Assembly: GCA_905250115.1 (NCBI GenBank)
Contig: CAJNOI010000262.1
Coordinates: 33,929-97,928, forward strand
Reading direction: 5' to 3'
Source of the DNA: Adineta steineri
Taxonomy: Eukaryota > Rotifera > Eurotatoria > Adinetida > Adinetidae
Length of the DNA: 64,000 nt
This document shows, one piece after another, positions 24,101 to 34,500 of the stretch. The notes beneath the pieces were generated by a model. That model ran no database searches. It had not been told where the DNA came from and worked only from the letters and a program-made list of their open reading frames with translations. A program made the position numbers and the translations under genes. Within the stretch, counting starts at the first letter, position 1; every line of letters starts with the position of its first letter.

Positions 24101-24891
24101 TTGAACGTATTTATGAATATTCAAAATTACCATCTGAAGAAGAACAGGACAATCAACAACGATTAATAAGAACTTCACCAGATTGGCCAATTTATGGAAA
24201 AATACAATTTGTAAATTATTCATTACATCATCGATCAGGTTTAGAATCAGTTTTAAAAAATCTCAATATAGAAATAAAATCAACTGAAAAAATTGGTATT
24301 ATTGGTCGAACTGGTGCTGGAAAATCATCACTTTTCAAAGGTATTTTTCGTTTTATATCTCAATCAAATATTCATGGTCATATTCTTATTGATGATGTTG
24401 ACGTAAGTCGAATTAAACTTGAACATCTTCGATCTCATCTTAGTATTATTCCACAAGAACCTATATTATTTAGTGGTACACTTAGATATAATCTTGATCC
24501 ATTCAATATTTATTCTGATGAACAATGTTGGATGGCACTTGATGATGTTCAACTTAAACAGTTTATTACTAATCATTCAATTGGTCTTCAAATGTTCATT
24601 AACGACTCAGGTAGTAATTTAAGTACTGGTCAATGTCAATTGATATGTATTGCACGAGCAATATTACAAAAAAATAAAATTTTACTAATTGATGAAGCAA
24701 CATCAAGTGTTGATAAAAAAACAGATGATATCATTCAAAAAGTAATTACAAATAAATTTCATGATCGAACTGTTTTAACTATTGCTCATCGTTTGAATAC
24801 AGTAGCGAAATGTGATCGAATTCTTGTGTTAGATAAAGGTATTATTGTGAATTTTGATACACCAATGAATATTTTAAATCAATATCTATAG
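21184..24891 (+). CDS. ABC transporter, ABCC/MRP type, intronless, 1,235 aa
   Basis: A full-length exporter with two membrane and two ATP-binding halves. TMD1 spans about residues 100-400. NBD1 has Walker A GSVGCGKSS (about 452), signature LSGGQKARISLARA (about 544) and Walker B VYLFDDPLAAVD. TMD2 spans about 680-960. NBD2 has Walker A GRTGAGKSS (about 1040), a variant signature LSTGQ, Walker B ILLIDEATSSVD and H-loop TIAHRLNT. ABCC4-like proteins export organic anions, cyclic nucleotides and conjugated xenobiotics. The length fits short MRPs without the TMD0 domain. The first ATG is at 21184; the frame stays open to 21118 without an ATG. No intron interrupts it, unlike most neighbours, which may mean retroposition or ancestral intron loss. 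An AATAAA lies about 55 bases after the stop. Confidence 0.93.
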   Translation: MKIFSKEQNNEHQKLINNNDKKCQYYSSRLEWAESSWTRWLHLLCWWWISPTLSEGSKRLLTENDLDNLPNTDKSSVLLHRLESYDWTSTSTWKIIIQEFWQEYILAGLYCFPYLISRIAQPLLLRSIVLSTTNENNSFFTAYIFVILLCLFGILQALFDHQIYFNSMRVGIRIRNALSAIIYKHALSIKSTVWQYTNTGQIINLIANDTSKFEEICSRLHFLWEGPVEAVIIFIFLWWIIHPIPALFAYLVYFLSIIILFLTGRHLSKYRDLKTSCSDKRVHMLDEFIHGYEVIKMYNWEKLMEDRINRIRQNEFDILKQAYYLRALNTIHSFIIVPILALTTFGTAWFLDHRLNPIDCFTVLAFFGLLRNQIMFIMPLLTERLTDVQVASKRIDAFMRLTITQDQYSSSSSNTQKGQITMSNAFFSWYDDQPCLSSLNIFIKPKTFVGIVGSVGCGKSSLLAAILGEMNLINGEVNTNSNSFSYAAQASWIFTGTIRTNILLNRPFDEQRYRNVIYACCLDLDFIQFGVSGDLTMIGERGVNLSGGQKARISLARAIYNEADVYLFDDPLAAVDGTVAKQIYERCFSSIGLLKNKTRLLVTHQTQFLIEADQIIFLSNGHIDEQGYLEKYTLTKDITDEKQTSVLDNLINEPDIQPIITEETAISGKVKWNLWFYLLTAPPLGLCGLFLLIILLILGELFYDGTNYWLSIWLKQSHKNHQDFSTFAYIYFGLIIGTIVIDALRTIFFFIVILYGTNHLHNNMLKGLLYTSIQFFESNSSGRILSRASKDQKVIDELLPTNLLYAIKSSLMSIGATIIICIIKPYILLVIIGLIPFVLLLCRFYLQSKSQLKRLESITRSPVYDLLSSSLNGVVTIRAFKIHYYFIELFTNRIDKNTRAYINMQGAARWFALRLNLLSFINTFSTAILLIIFRNEIDSSLIALCLMYTISIPKSFQLSIQQFFDADLLMTSVERIYEYSKLPSEEEQDNQQRLIRTSPDWPIYGKIQFVNYSLHHRSGLESVLKNLNIEIKSTEKIGIIGRTGAGKSSLFKGIFRFISQSNIHGHILIDDVDVSRIKLEHLRSHLSIIPQEPILFSGTLRYNLDPFNIYSDEQCWMALDDVQLKQFITNHSIGLQMFINDSGSNLSTGQCQLICIARAILQKNKILLIDEATSSVDKKTDDIIQKVITNKFHDRTVLTIAHRLNTVAKCDRILVLDKGIIVNFDTPMNILNQYL

Positions 24892-26046
24892 TCATATATA
24901 ATAAATTTTTTTTTATACTTATTTGTTTACTACTTTATACTTACAATAAAATATTTCGATAATTTGAAGTGTTTAATTTATCATAATAAAGATAAAATTA
25001 AGTTTTATACTTATTCTAGGATAGATTTCTCAAATACGATATATTTATTTTGATTTGTTCTATTCGATCAATATTCAAATGAATCTCTCAATAATAATAA
25101 TAATGATTCATAAAAAACAAAATAATATTCATATCTGATTACACATTCTATTTGAACTAACAATAGAATCATATTAGACCTCTTTTTATTCTTCTTCGTA
25201 TTATTTATTTTTGTATTAAATGAACATTTTTTAAAATCTTTTCAAGAATCAGTTTATCATGTATATATATCTATATATTGGGAAGTTCCCTTGAATTAGA
25301 TAAGACACAGTTCGCATCTCTCTTGATACTATTCTATAGTCTTCGTCGTCGTCGTCGCCATGAGAAATCCATCACTTCTATCATCTACATCATCGTGCGA
25401 ACACATTTGTTTCTTCTCTCTTCTTCTTCTTCTTTATGACTTTGCTGCTTGCCCGAGAAGCAATTTGCTATGAAGGCAATAGGCAATGGTAGAATCGATA
25501 GACGTCAAATGTATGCATCCGTCTGCTTGCATACAACCATCCAGTGCACAGCATCTAATTCATCAATTGGGTTGTGTGTGTATGTATGTACGTAGAAGGA
25601 AAAAGAGAAGGCAATGCGATCGCTTGCATTCACATATACACACTACTTGAAACAACGACATATAAGCATTCGTCCGTCGACGGGAATAAGCAAACGAGGA
25701 AAGGAAGAGGAAAGAAGCTATACAATGGTTGCCCTATGCTTTGTGTATATGAAGAGAAATTGCTCTCGTTCATATAGAAAAAGAAAACGAGAGAGAGCAA
25801 GAGAAAATAAGAGAGGGAAAGAGCAAGCAACGTAGAACTGCTTGCTTCACTCGCTATACAACGCAAGACATACACACATCTTCTTTTTTTACATCGAAAC
25901 TAGCGCCTCTCGCTTCATAGTTTTATTTCGACCTCTGTCGCCCTCTTTTTACTTTCACCCGCCAAAGCGAAGTAAGCATACATTGTTCTATTGAGAAAAA
26001 TATTTTTCTATCTATTTTATTTTTCAAATAGATTAATTAATCAATC
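24892..26046. other. Intergenic: ABC 3' end and HMG-box promoter region
   Basis: The first part (to about 25,250) is AT-rich 3' DNA with the ABC polyadenylation signal at 24945-24950. From about 25,300 to 26,000 the DNA is less AT-rich, with CGT repeats (25,340), GAGAGA/AGAGAA tracts (25,785-25,830) and TATA-like ATATATATCTATATAT near 25,265. This is the probable upstream regulatory region of the HMG gene. Overlapping short frames there are low-complexity. Confidence 0.5.
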
Positions 26047-26403
26047 ATGCCACGCGCACCAAAACAAAAAGATCCTAATGCACCAAAACGTCCATTATCA
26101 GCATTTTTTATTTTTTCACAAGATGAAAGACCAAAAATAAAAGTAACAAATGCTAGTTTATCTGTTGCTGATGTTGCTAAAGTCATTGGAGAAAGATGGC
26201 GTGCAGCCCCTGATGATTTAAAACGTAAATATGAAAAAGCAGCTAAAGAAGCGAAAGAACGTTATGAAATTGAACTACAAGCATACAAACAAACAGGTAA
26301 TGTATTATAAATACATCTATCTATATCCATATTAATATTTCAATCGAAAAATTCCTGTCATTTTATTGTAGCTGAATATACTCAATCAAAAGTACGGGCT
26401 TAA
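26047..26403 (+). CDS. Small single HMG-box protein (Nhp6/HMGB-like), 93 aa, 2 exons
   Basis: Exons 26047-26296 and 26372-26403. The protein is essentially one HMG box: a basic start (PRAPKQKDPNAPKRPLSAFF), the conserved IFSQDERPKIK, then VADVAKVIGERWRAAP and YEKAAKEAKERYEIELQAY. HMG boxes bind the DNA minor groove and bend it; small single-box proteins of this type act as abundant nuclear chromatin factors. The second exon adds only ten residues (AEYTQSKVRA). It lacks the acidic tail and second box of vertebrate HMGB1. A long 3' UTR with GTGTGTGT near 26,505 and AATAAA near 26,652 follows. Confidence 0.95.
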
Positions 26404-29400
26404 AAAAAATATAAAATAATTCTTCGAGAATGATCATTCATTTATTCATCTAGATATTCTGTTTTTTTTCTCTCTCTATCTCACTATGTAGTATTATTTG
26501 TTGTTTTGTGTGTGTGTGTCTTTTTGTACTGTATATTGTACAGAAAAAGTTTACTGGGTATTGAAATAATGTGCATGCGTTTTTTCTTTTCTTTGTTGTT
26601 ATAAGATATATAGATTTATGTGCTTGTTTATTTTTGCTTTATCTCTAACAAAATAAAATGTATTCTATCTTATAGATAGATTGAAAATAAGACAAAAAAT
26701 AAATGAGATTGTTTAAAACATCAGATAATCGGTGATTTTTCTTTTATATATGACATGATGCATGGATGAAATATGATCAAAGGATAAATTTTTGAATGGA
26801 GCATCTGCTGTTTCTTTCTTTTTTCGATTGTTTAATGAAATGAATGAAACCATTGGCCGTCATGGATCATTTTATTCGTGACCTCATTATAGTCTTGCAG
26901 GTGATTATGAATTGATTCGATTCTAATGGAACATTTACAAAATTTGAATAAATTTTGTCATTGATAATTCATTACATACTACTGTCCATTTCAAAATAGA
27001 AGGTGGATGGTTATTTTTTGACTAACATTTGAAAAGAAGCGATGTGAACGTACCAAAATTCATAGAAAGTTGTAGTTAGACATCTTCAAAATTTTGCTTT
27101 TTTCGTCTGTGTTATATTGGTAGTAGTTCATTTGAGTTTTTAATCAAATTATATATGAAAGCAAGAAGAGACTGATTATTAGGAATACTTGAATCGAGCT
27201 ATAACATTTACTTATGGGTTGTTTTTTTTGATGAAACTTTATTGTGATAATTTATGAAAGTATATTTTTGTTTGCTGTATAGCAAATGAACAAATACAAA
27301 TGATCGATTGTATTTTAAATAAAAGTCTGCTGCTTCTCTTTATTGATAAATCTTCGAAGAATGAATTGATAGTTTTAAAACAAGAATCTGCTAACTGTAT
27401 TTAATTCAGCAAAAGATAAATTTTCTTGAAAATATGATTGAGATTTTCGAATAAAACAAAAAATAAAGATTTCTACATAAAACTGATCAAGGACTAAATA
27501 AATTATTCTGACAAAAAATATTCCCTCTAGCAACGTCAAAAATAAGAATGTCGAATAATAGAAATATTAACAAAAAAAAAAGAATAGATGGGTGGGTCTC
27601 ATCTTTATCTTACACCGACATCCATTCGTTAGAATCGCTTGAAAATCTTTACAAATAGAAGATGTGAGCAAGTTAGTCAACTGAATTCAATTCAATTAGA
27701 TTCGGTTAATATGTTTTTTTTTAGTATTAATCTTATTTCTTCTATTTACAGGAATCACGTGATGTTTTTCTTAATTCAAAACTTATATTATCTTGATATA
27801 TTATTTAAATGTAATAAAAATACAGTATGAACTAAACGGATCAATTCAATACTTACTTTGCAATTTAGAATGTGAATGAAAATTTTGAAATGCCATATCA
27901 AATGATCTTACATTTTATTCCGTAGTATTTTATATCGAACATAGTCATATAATACAAAAGAACAGATGTCTATTGATAGATAGAAGTTTAAAACTAACAG
28001 TTTACAAATATTAAAATTCTAAAATGTTACAGTTAATGATGATATATTTTATTATTTCTATAGAAATAAACTAAACTGATTGATTAGAAGGTAAATTTTA
28101 TTTATTTGAAATTTCAATAGTATTGCAATGTTCATCTGTAATGTTTCTTTTGACTGTTTTAATATTCAAATTAATTCTAATAATTCGTTAAATGTAGATT
28201 TAAATTAACCCTTCACCCAGGCAGACGACAAGCACAAAAAAACGTTGAAATTTTAACGAAAATAAAGTCAAGAAAAGCGCACATTTTAAGAGTTAACAAC
28301 GCATTCAACTTCTTCATAACGTTAAATCTTACAAAATAGCACGTTTTTACGTGTTTTTGACAAGTTTTGTCAATTTTGATGGTGTAGTTAGAGAGACCAT
28401 GATCCGGATTATCATGCATGAGGGTAGGATCGACAATATTGAACTGCTGACCATGTACTACGTCTGTTTGTAACGATTTATATGATAATAATTTATCTGG
28501 CAGCTTTAATAAAGCGAGAAAAATGATTTTAAGTCAGATATGAGCATTTGAGACCCTATCTGTTATTTACTGGATACTATTCTGAGTATGTTCCAAGCAA
28601 AGTACCGACTTCTGGTTTAACTCTCACTTGGAACCATAATTGCTTATCTGTGTTGAATATCGTTCTTTAGCATGCTGGATTTACTACTAGTAAAGAAATA
28701 CTTTTCATACATCTGCTTAGTTCTAATATTCGATTTAGTTGTTCAGAACAACATTTAAAGTATTTTCTAAATTGTATGAAAATTTAATATTAATTTGATT
28801 TGATTTCTTGACTGAGTTGATGTATTTGAGAATACAATGTTTAACGAAAGTAGCATGATGAATTCTATTTAATTTGTATTTACTTTTTACTACAAAAGTT
28901 ACACATAATTTTCATAAGTGTGAAAAAATAATTTAGTCATTCCTATTCATATTTCTTTGAATGAGATTGTAAACTTCTCCATATTTGCTTGTTAATTAAA
29001 GCCATATTAAATTTTTCATATTGAGAAAAAAATAACAATAGATAATAAAATTCTGTTTCTTACAAGTGATAATTTATAGAGACAAGATTCTTTTAACATT
29101 TTAGTATAATATTTCAATGACTTTTGAAAAAAATGAATAAGATAGGATCAACTGATTTCACTTCTGGTAATATCGATATGTGCTATTCAAATTTTAGCAT
29201 AAAGATGAACAGTAAAATGAGATGATCTAATAAATCATTACATGAAAGTACTAGTGCAATATTCTACACTATTAGACATTGTAAATTTATTTATTTTAAT
29301 GACCTTGAAATAGGTTTTGTTAAAATTTCTTATTGAACACTTTCAATTGAACAGTATTCGATTACATGAATACCTTGAAGTCAGTACATTTAGTAAAAAT

Positions 29401-30936
29401 TTGACATGTATAAAATGATTTCTCTGTTCATATAAGTGTTTAAGTAATTTGTCCATTTAATTGAATTTATCATACATATTTCGGCATTCAATTTACTTGG
29501 TGTGTAAATGTCGCTGTCGTTATTTCTATTATTTTTATTATTGATTGAGTGGTAACAAATTGAATGTGTACATAGCTGTTCTCTCTCTCTCTCTTTTTAG
29601 TTTATACACTCTGCAATTAGAGTGGGTTGTTCATGAGAATTAAGTGTGACCTGCCTGCCATCAAAAGAAAAAAAATTTTTTTTTACTTCATTTTTTTATT
29701 TTAATTTGTTCATATCGTTCAATCATCGTATTTTACTTTATCGACTTTTATCAACTCATATTACATTCTTTTCTTTTGCGAATATCAAGAAAAGAAAGGA
29801 ACAAATTAATATCTATCAAGGATGTCTAATATATACAAATATATCTTTTATGAGACATTCTTATCTTTCCACTTGATCTAGTTATATATACGAAATATAT
29901 ACATATATACGTCTGAAGAAGACGAGACACTCAATCTATTTGTATGTATTGATTGAGTAATACGAGATTTTTCTTCTTTTCAAAAATCTTCTTGAATAAA
30001 TGTGTGTTAATGGATTCAGATTATTATAGGAAGATACACTCTACTTGAAGTTTTTCTTCTTTTTGTATTCTTTCAATGTCAATAGTTTAACAACGGCACT
30101 TTATATATCTATTCTAAAAGCATTCTATTTTCTTACACGATTGAAGATGTATGCCCGGAAGATGACTCAAATCTATTTAATCTTATCGTCTATGTATGTA
30201 TGTTAACACGTACTCTTGAAAAACGATAAAGTTTTTCTATATATAGATGTGTCTATGTGAAAGCAACATACTAACACATTCATCGATAAATATATAACAG
30301 TAGACATATTTTCACGTTATTTGACACTGACGAGATCAATATCCGGTTGTTAAGAATATTTATTTCTTTTCATTTGCTCGTTTTTTATTACTTAAAGTGA
30401 ATATTTACTAAATAAGAGACAGAGAGAGAAGAAGAAAAAAATTCAACTCATACATATGTCGTTACTTTACTTCTTGTCAATTATATGAACTGTTTTATGA
30501 TGATGATGATGTGTGTTTACAAAAAAAGATAATCATTTTGCACGCACAATTGTGTCTATATCTCTATTGCTAATTGGAGTAAATGTATGAGTTTAAAAAA
30601 GAGGAAGTGATGATCTTCTTACGTCATATTCTAACGAATATTTAAACTAATGATTGTAATCTTACTCGTCATACAATAGACAATGTTGTACTAGACAGAT
30701 ATCTAATAGAAAATTGTTTTTTCTTTTCCATGACGTAATTTATTTTTTATACAATTTCAATTAATTTTCTTATCGTCATTATCGTCTATATACTATTAAA
30801 AAGCACAACACAATAATAATTTTTATATGTGATCATACTGTTCCTTATCATTATATTTAGTTTCACATACAACAAAGGACGAACAGAGAGAGAGAGAAAA
30901 AACAAAATACAATGCTTATTACAAGCAACACAACAA
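26404..30936. other. Gene-poor region of about 4.5 kb
   Basis: AT-rich DNA with no frame that looks like a protein family and no exon chain that could be joined with confidence. Noted contents: the HMG 3'UTR (to about 26,700); a small less AT-rich patch around 28,200-28,460 (CACCCAGGCAGACGACAAGC) with a short minus-strand frame of unknown meaning; a CT microsatellite at about 29,580-29,597; and an ATG/GAT run near 30,498. It could hold regulatory DNA or noncoding RNA, but nothing in the sequence shows it. Confidence 0.5.
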
Positions 30937-32109
30937 TTAGAATATCTCTTGATAATCATCATTAATTTGTGGACAATAACTTGAATAAAAATGTTCATCA
31001 ATTAATTGTAAATGAAATTTTTTCTTTTTTTTCAACCATAGATTAAGTACAGATGCAAGTGTTCTTTGTTTAATATCAAATTTAGTCCATACAGAACGAA
31101 ATAAAAATCCATGTAAAGGACATGATGGTGCAAATATCGATATACGATTACTTGATTGACGAAGATTATCTCGAAGTTTCAATGTAAAATTATATGAATT
31201 GATATTAATTTTATCTAATTGTAATTGTGTTAAATCAAATAATGATTGAATAATAAATATTTTAACTGTTAATGGTAATAATTTAATCGCTTCACTACCT
31301 AATAAACATTTATAACGAGATTCTAATTGACATAATGATGAGATTTGTGTATTCCAATAAGCCATTCCTTGATTGATTTTTGATATACCATTTGGATTAT
31401 CGGAATAATCAATAAACCATGCTGAATCAATAAGTACACGAATATCAATATGTGACGAAATTTTTGGTAATAAATCCGGAAGATTTAATAATAAACCTAA
31501 ACCACCTGCTGAGAAACCTGTAAATATAATTTGTTTTGCATGTGAAAAATAATTTTGTTGATGAAATATTGCATGAAAAATATCATAACCATGTGATGAT
31601 GTTTTATTTGATGAACCTGACCATAAATCTGACGAACAATAAGGTGCATAGATAATATTAAATTGTTTAAATGATGAAAATATTCCTGAGAAAAATTTTT
31701 TTTCATTGATATTTTTTGTTGTGATTAAATCTGGAGAATATTGTCGACGAAATTCACATGATTCATTTGAATAACAAAACCAACCACCATCAAAATAAAT
31801 TAACCAACGTGAATGACGATTATTTGCTAAACGAATATAATATGATGCTATACTATTGTCCATACAACGTGCTTGAGGATAATTAATTAATGATATACGA
31901 TGAAAATTTTGATCAGATAAATGTATTGATGATGATGATGATGATGATGATGTTGGAAGAATTTGTCGACGATATACAAATGTTAAAATAATTAAACTTG
32001 GTATAGTTAAACAAAGAAATAAAATAATAATTCCTATTTCAATATGATATGGTTTATAATATGTTTTTGGTTTAATTAATTCTGGAGTTGAAGTTGGAGA
32101 AGATGAGAT
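30937..32109 (-). CDS. Notum-like carboxylesterase with N-terminal membrane anchor (5' end lost in gap)
   Basis: The frame is open from the stop at 30937 to the edge of the N gap, about 390 residues, without introns. It matches the Notum/pectin-acetylesterase family: RWLIYFDGGWFCYS, YAPYCSSDLWSGSSNKTSS, the nucleophile motif GFSAGGLG, VLIDSAWFID, and a late CPLHGF that would supply the histidine. Notum removes the palmitoleate from Wnt proteins outside the cell; whether this paralogue does so is unknown. Ahead of the enzyme domain are a hydrophobic segment (IGIIILFLCLTIPSLIILTF), a basic YRRQ and a serine run encoded by a TCA repeat, so a type II membrane protein is likely, unlike the secreted vertebrate enzyme. 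The first exon or residues fall in the gap. Confidence 0.85.
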   Translation of the reverse strand: MSSSPTSTPELIKPKTYYKPYHIEIGIIILFLCLTIPSLIILTFVYRRQILPTSSSSSSSSIHLSDQNFHRISLINYPQARCMDNSIASYYIRLANNRHSRWLIYFDGGWFCYSNESCEFRRQYSPDLITTKNINEKKFFSGIFSSFKQFNIIYAPYCSSDLWSGSSNKTSSHGYDIFHAIFHQQNYFSHAKQIIFTGFSAGGLGLLLNLPDLLPKISSHIDIRVLIDSAWFIDYSDNPNGISKINQGMAYWNTQISSLCQLESRYKCLLGSEAIKLLPLTVKIFIIQSLFDLTQLQLDKININSYNFTLKLRDNLRQSSNRISIFAPSCPLHGFLFRSVWTKFDIKQRTLASVLNLWLKKKKKFHLQLIDEHFYSSYCPQINDDYQEIF

Positions 32110-32209
32110 NNNNNNNNNNNNNNNNNNNNNNNNNNNNNNNNNNNNNNNNNNNNNNNNNNNNNNNNNNNNNNNNNNNNNNNNNNNNNNNNNNNNNNNNNNN
32201 NNNNNNNNN
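32110..32209. other. Assembly gap (100 N)
   Basis: Exactly 100 N, the conventional placeholder for a gap of unknown size. Left of it is the truncated Notum-like gene; right of it the sequence begins in the middle of the duplicated BTB-TLDc flank, at the point matching about 17,903 and 35,332. The missing piece therefore includes the proximal part of that flank and the 5' end of the hydrolase gene. Confidence 0.98.
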
Positions 32210-33378
32210 TCGACACACTTGTTTTTGTCAAGTTTAAATTACTAAAATTTTCCACTACCATCAATAGTTTGATGATATAAATATAGAATTTATTTTATCA
32301 TTAACAAATTGTTCTTATTTGAGTAGTAATATTTTATTTGAAATCAGATTTCTTTTCTAAATAGAAGATCGATGATAATACTGTAGAAATCGTTAGCTTA
32401 GTATATTAGTATCAATATTCGAAAAGATACTATGGTTTATTGCTTTTTCACTTTTAACAATATTATTTATATTGAAAGCATTATAGAGGAGAATATTTAT
32501 CGTTGTAAATCTAATAATTGATCTTGTTGATAAATTGTGATTGATGTATAATGAAAGAACCTATGAAATGTTCTTTTGAAAAATGTTATATCGCTTCTTC
32601 ATTGAGAATTAAAGATGAAAATTCATAACTCATTAAAATATATCGTATATGATTATAGAGTCCGATTAAACAATAACTTGATAGTTAGCGTCAAGTTTGA
32701 ACTAATATCATACTTTTCAGTGCAGAGATAAAACAGTGAATTTTAATTGTTTAATGTTTCTGATCGATGATATATGTTAAAACTGAAATCGTTCAATCTA
32801 TAGTACAATAGAGTTTGGTTTCTATCTTGTTATAGATGTAAAAGCTATACCATTTTTATTTATCGTCCTGTATGTCCAATTAAGTGTTTGATGAATAATT
32901 GCCACTTTTAGAAGTTTGAAAAAAAGTGTAACAATTTGTTGTTGAAATAATACTATTAATGAGCGACTATGATAAAAATGATACATTTTTATGCAAAATA
33001 TGAAGGAACTTGAAATAATAAATATAAAATAGTTCTAACATGGAATATCATTGTCATATTGTGCAATTATATGATAAAATGAATTTTAAAATAGAAATAA
33101 AAAAAAGTTTCATTGAACTGATGATGTGAGTGTGGATATGATAAACAAACATATTCACCCACACCCATCCTCAACAAGAGGTCGTATATTTAAGTTTGCT
33201 TTCAAAAGAAACAATCAATAGAAAGTAAAATACACAAAATTATTACTTTTTACACTTTTATTAAAAAACAAGTTGATCTCACAAAAAAAATAGATACAAT
33301 AAAAAATAGATCCTAGAAATGAGCAATTACAACATTTGTTCTACATTGAATTTAAAAACAAATAATGAACGCGTAGTT
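32210..33378. repeat. Duplicated BTB-TLDc flank, copy B (truncated by gap)
   Basis: Co-linear with copy A (17,903-18,475) and copy C (35,332-35,800). Shared blocks include TCGACACACTT (with copy C), ATCAATAGTTTGATGAT, AACTTGATAGTTAGC (with copy C), GAAATCGTTCAATCTAT and GAGCGACTATGA (with copy A). The last 300 bases parallel the 3'UTR of gene A. No gene inside. Confidence 0.8.
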
Positions 33379-34500
33379 CTAAGCTAATTTATATACTTCA
33401 ATCTCAGATGAAGTAAAGTATTTTGCTCCTGTGAACGTATTTTTACCTTTCCCCGTTGTATCATCATATGAATGATGAAAATTTGTATAACTAATATTAT
33501 TACTGTTACTACTGTCAGATATATAAATGTCGTGACCACCACCGAATGTAGGTCCATAGTTAGCGCTGTGATAAACGGTATATGCTACACGATCAGGCTT
33601 AATAATGTATCTCGTAGGTGGAATATTGTGAGGATTTGCTAATGTGAACAAAAATGCTGTTTCATCATTCTCATACTGTTCAGATGAAGTCCATGAAATA
33701 CGAGTATAACCTCCAAATATAGAGTCATTGTTCGATCGAATAATTGTCATTGTTGGTCCCTTATTATTACAACGCACATGAAATGCATTGGCAGTAAATC
33801 CATCACGTGTTGCTCTGTATATTAGTTCCCATTTTTGATTACTCTTACCATAGAACTCATTGAGTTTCACTTTATATTCTGGTTTAAGTAATGTTGTATT
33901 TGGAAAACCTTTGTCAATAGAAAAGCGCTCTTCTTCTTCTTGTTCACGTTTTCGTTCAGGTTCTGTCAATCTTTGAATCAGATTGTGTAAACGAAAATAT
34001 TCTGCTTCGATAATAAGAAGTTGACGAAGTGGTTCACTAGTCATAACATCATTGTGTATTTTATCTGTTCGTAAATATGATAGAATATGTTTAAATAACT
34101 TTCCATCACGATCAATAAATACACTATTATCATTTGGATCACGTTCAAGTTCCCATCGCCTTGAAAAGAGTACAGTGAAGAAAGTATTTTTCTCACGTGT
34201 TAATGTATCAACACTTGTAGTATATTTGTGACCACCAACATCGAGTATAACTTTGCCTCTAATAGATGTTGATGCTAGTTTGAGTTTGATATCTTTCCAT
34301 TCTTTTTCTTCATTAGATACATTTACTAGTTTACTTCCTAATTCAGCATAGATTTTTATTGCTTGATCACACAGCGTCTCAGTAATTCGAATATAATCAC
34401 TGCATTCACCGAGTTTTTTAATAAGATCTTCACGAACTGTCTCAAAACGAGTGCTTAATTGTTTTGTGTTGTCTCGAATTGTATTTAAATTTATTTCCAT
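33379..34500 (-). CDS. BTB (KCTD-type)-TLDc protein B, intronless, 373 aa
   Basis: A full paralogue of gene A with the same start (MEINLNTIRDNTKQLSTRFE against MESNLDTLRDNTKQLSTRFE), BTB domain (KVILDVGGHKYTTSVDTLT, FSRRWELERDPNDNSVFIDR) and TLDc domain (FYGKSNQKWELIYRATRDGF, GGHDIYISDSSNSNNISYT, NTFTGAKYFTSSEIEVYKLA). The linker after the BTB is slightly shorter than in A. Differences are mostly single-residue substitutions, and the frame is intact, which suggests continued selection. It faces the same way as A. The duplicated block covers both flanks, so the copy was made at DNA level and not through RNA. Confidence 0.93.
   Translation of the reverse strand: MEINLNTIRDNTKQLSTRFETVREDLIKKLGECSDYIRITETLCDQAIKIYAELGSKLVNVSNEEKEWKDIKLKLASTSIRGKVILDVGGHKYTTSVDTLTREKNTFFTVLFSRRWELERDPNDNSVFIDRDGKLFKHILSYLRTDKIHNDVMTSEPLRQLLIIEAEYFRLHNLIQRLTEPERKREQEEEERFSIDKGFPNTTLLKPEYKVKLNEFYGKSNQKWELIYRATRDGFTANAFHVRCNNKGPTMTIIRSNNDSIFGGYTRISWTSSEQYENDETAFLFTLANPHNIPPTRYIIKPDRVAYTVYHSANYGPTFGGGHDIYISDSSNSNNISYTNFHHSYDDTTGKGKNTFTGAKYFTSSEIEVYKLA

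Noticed and set aside
28213..28419. Minus-strand frame of 68 codons in a less AT-rich patch
   Set aside because: No recognisable domain or transposon motif; too short to support.
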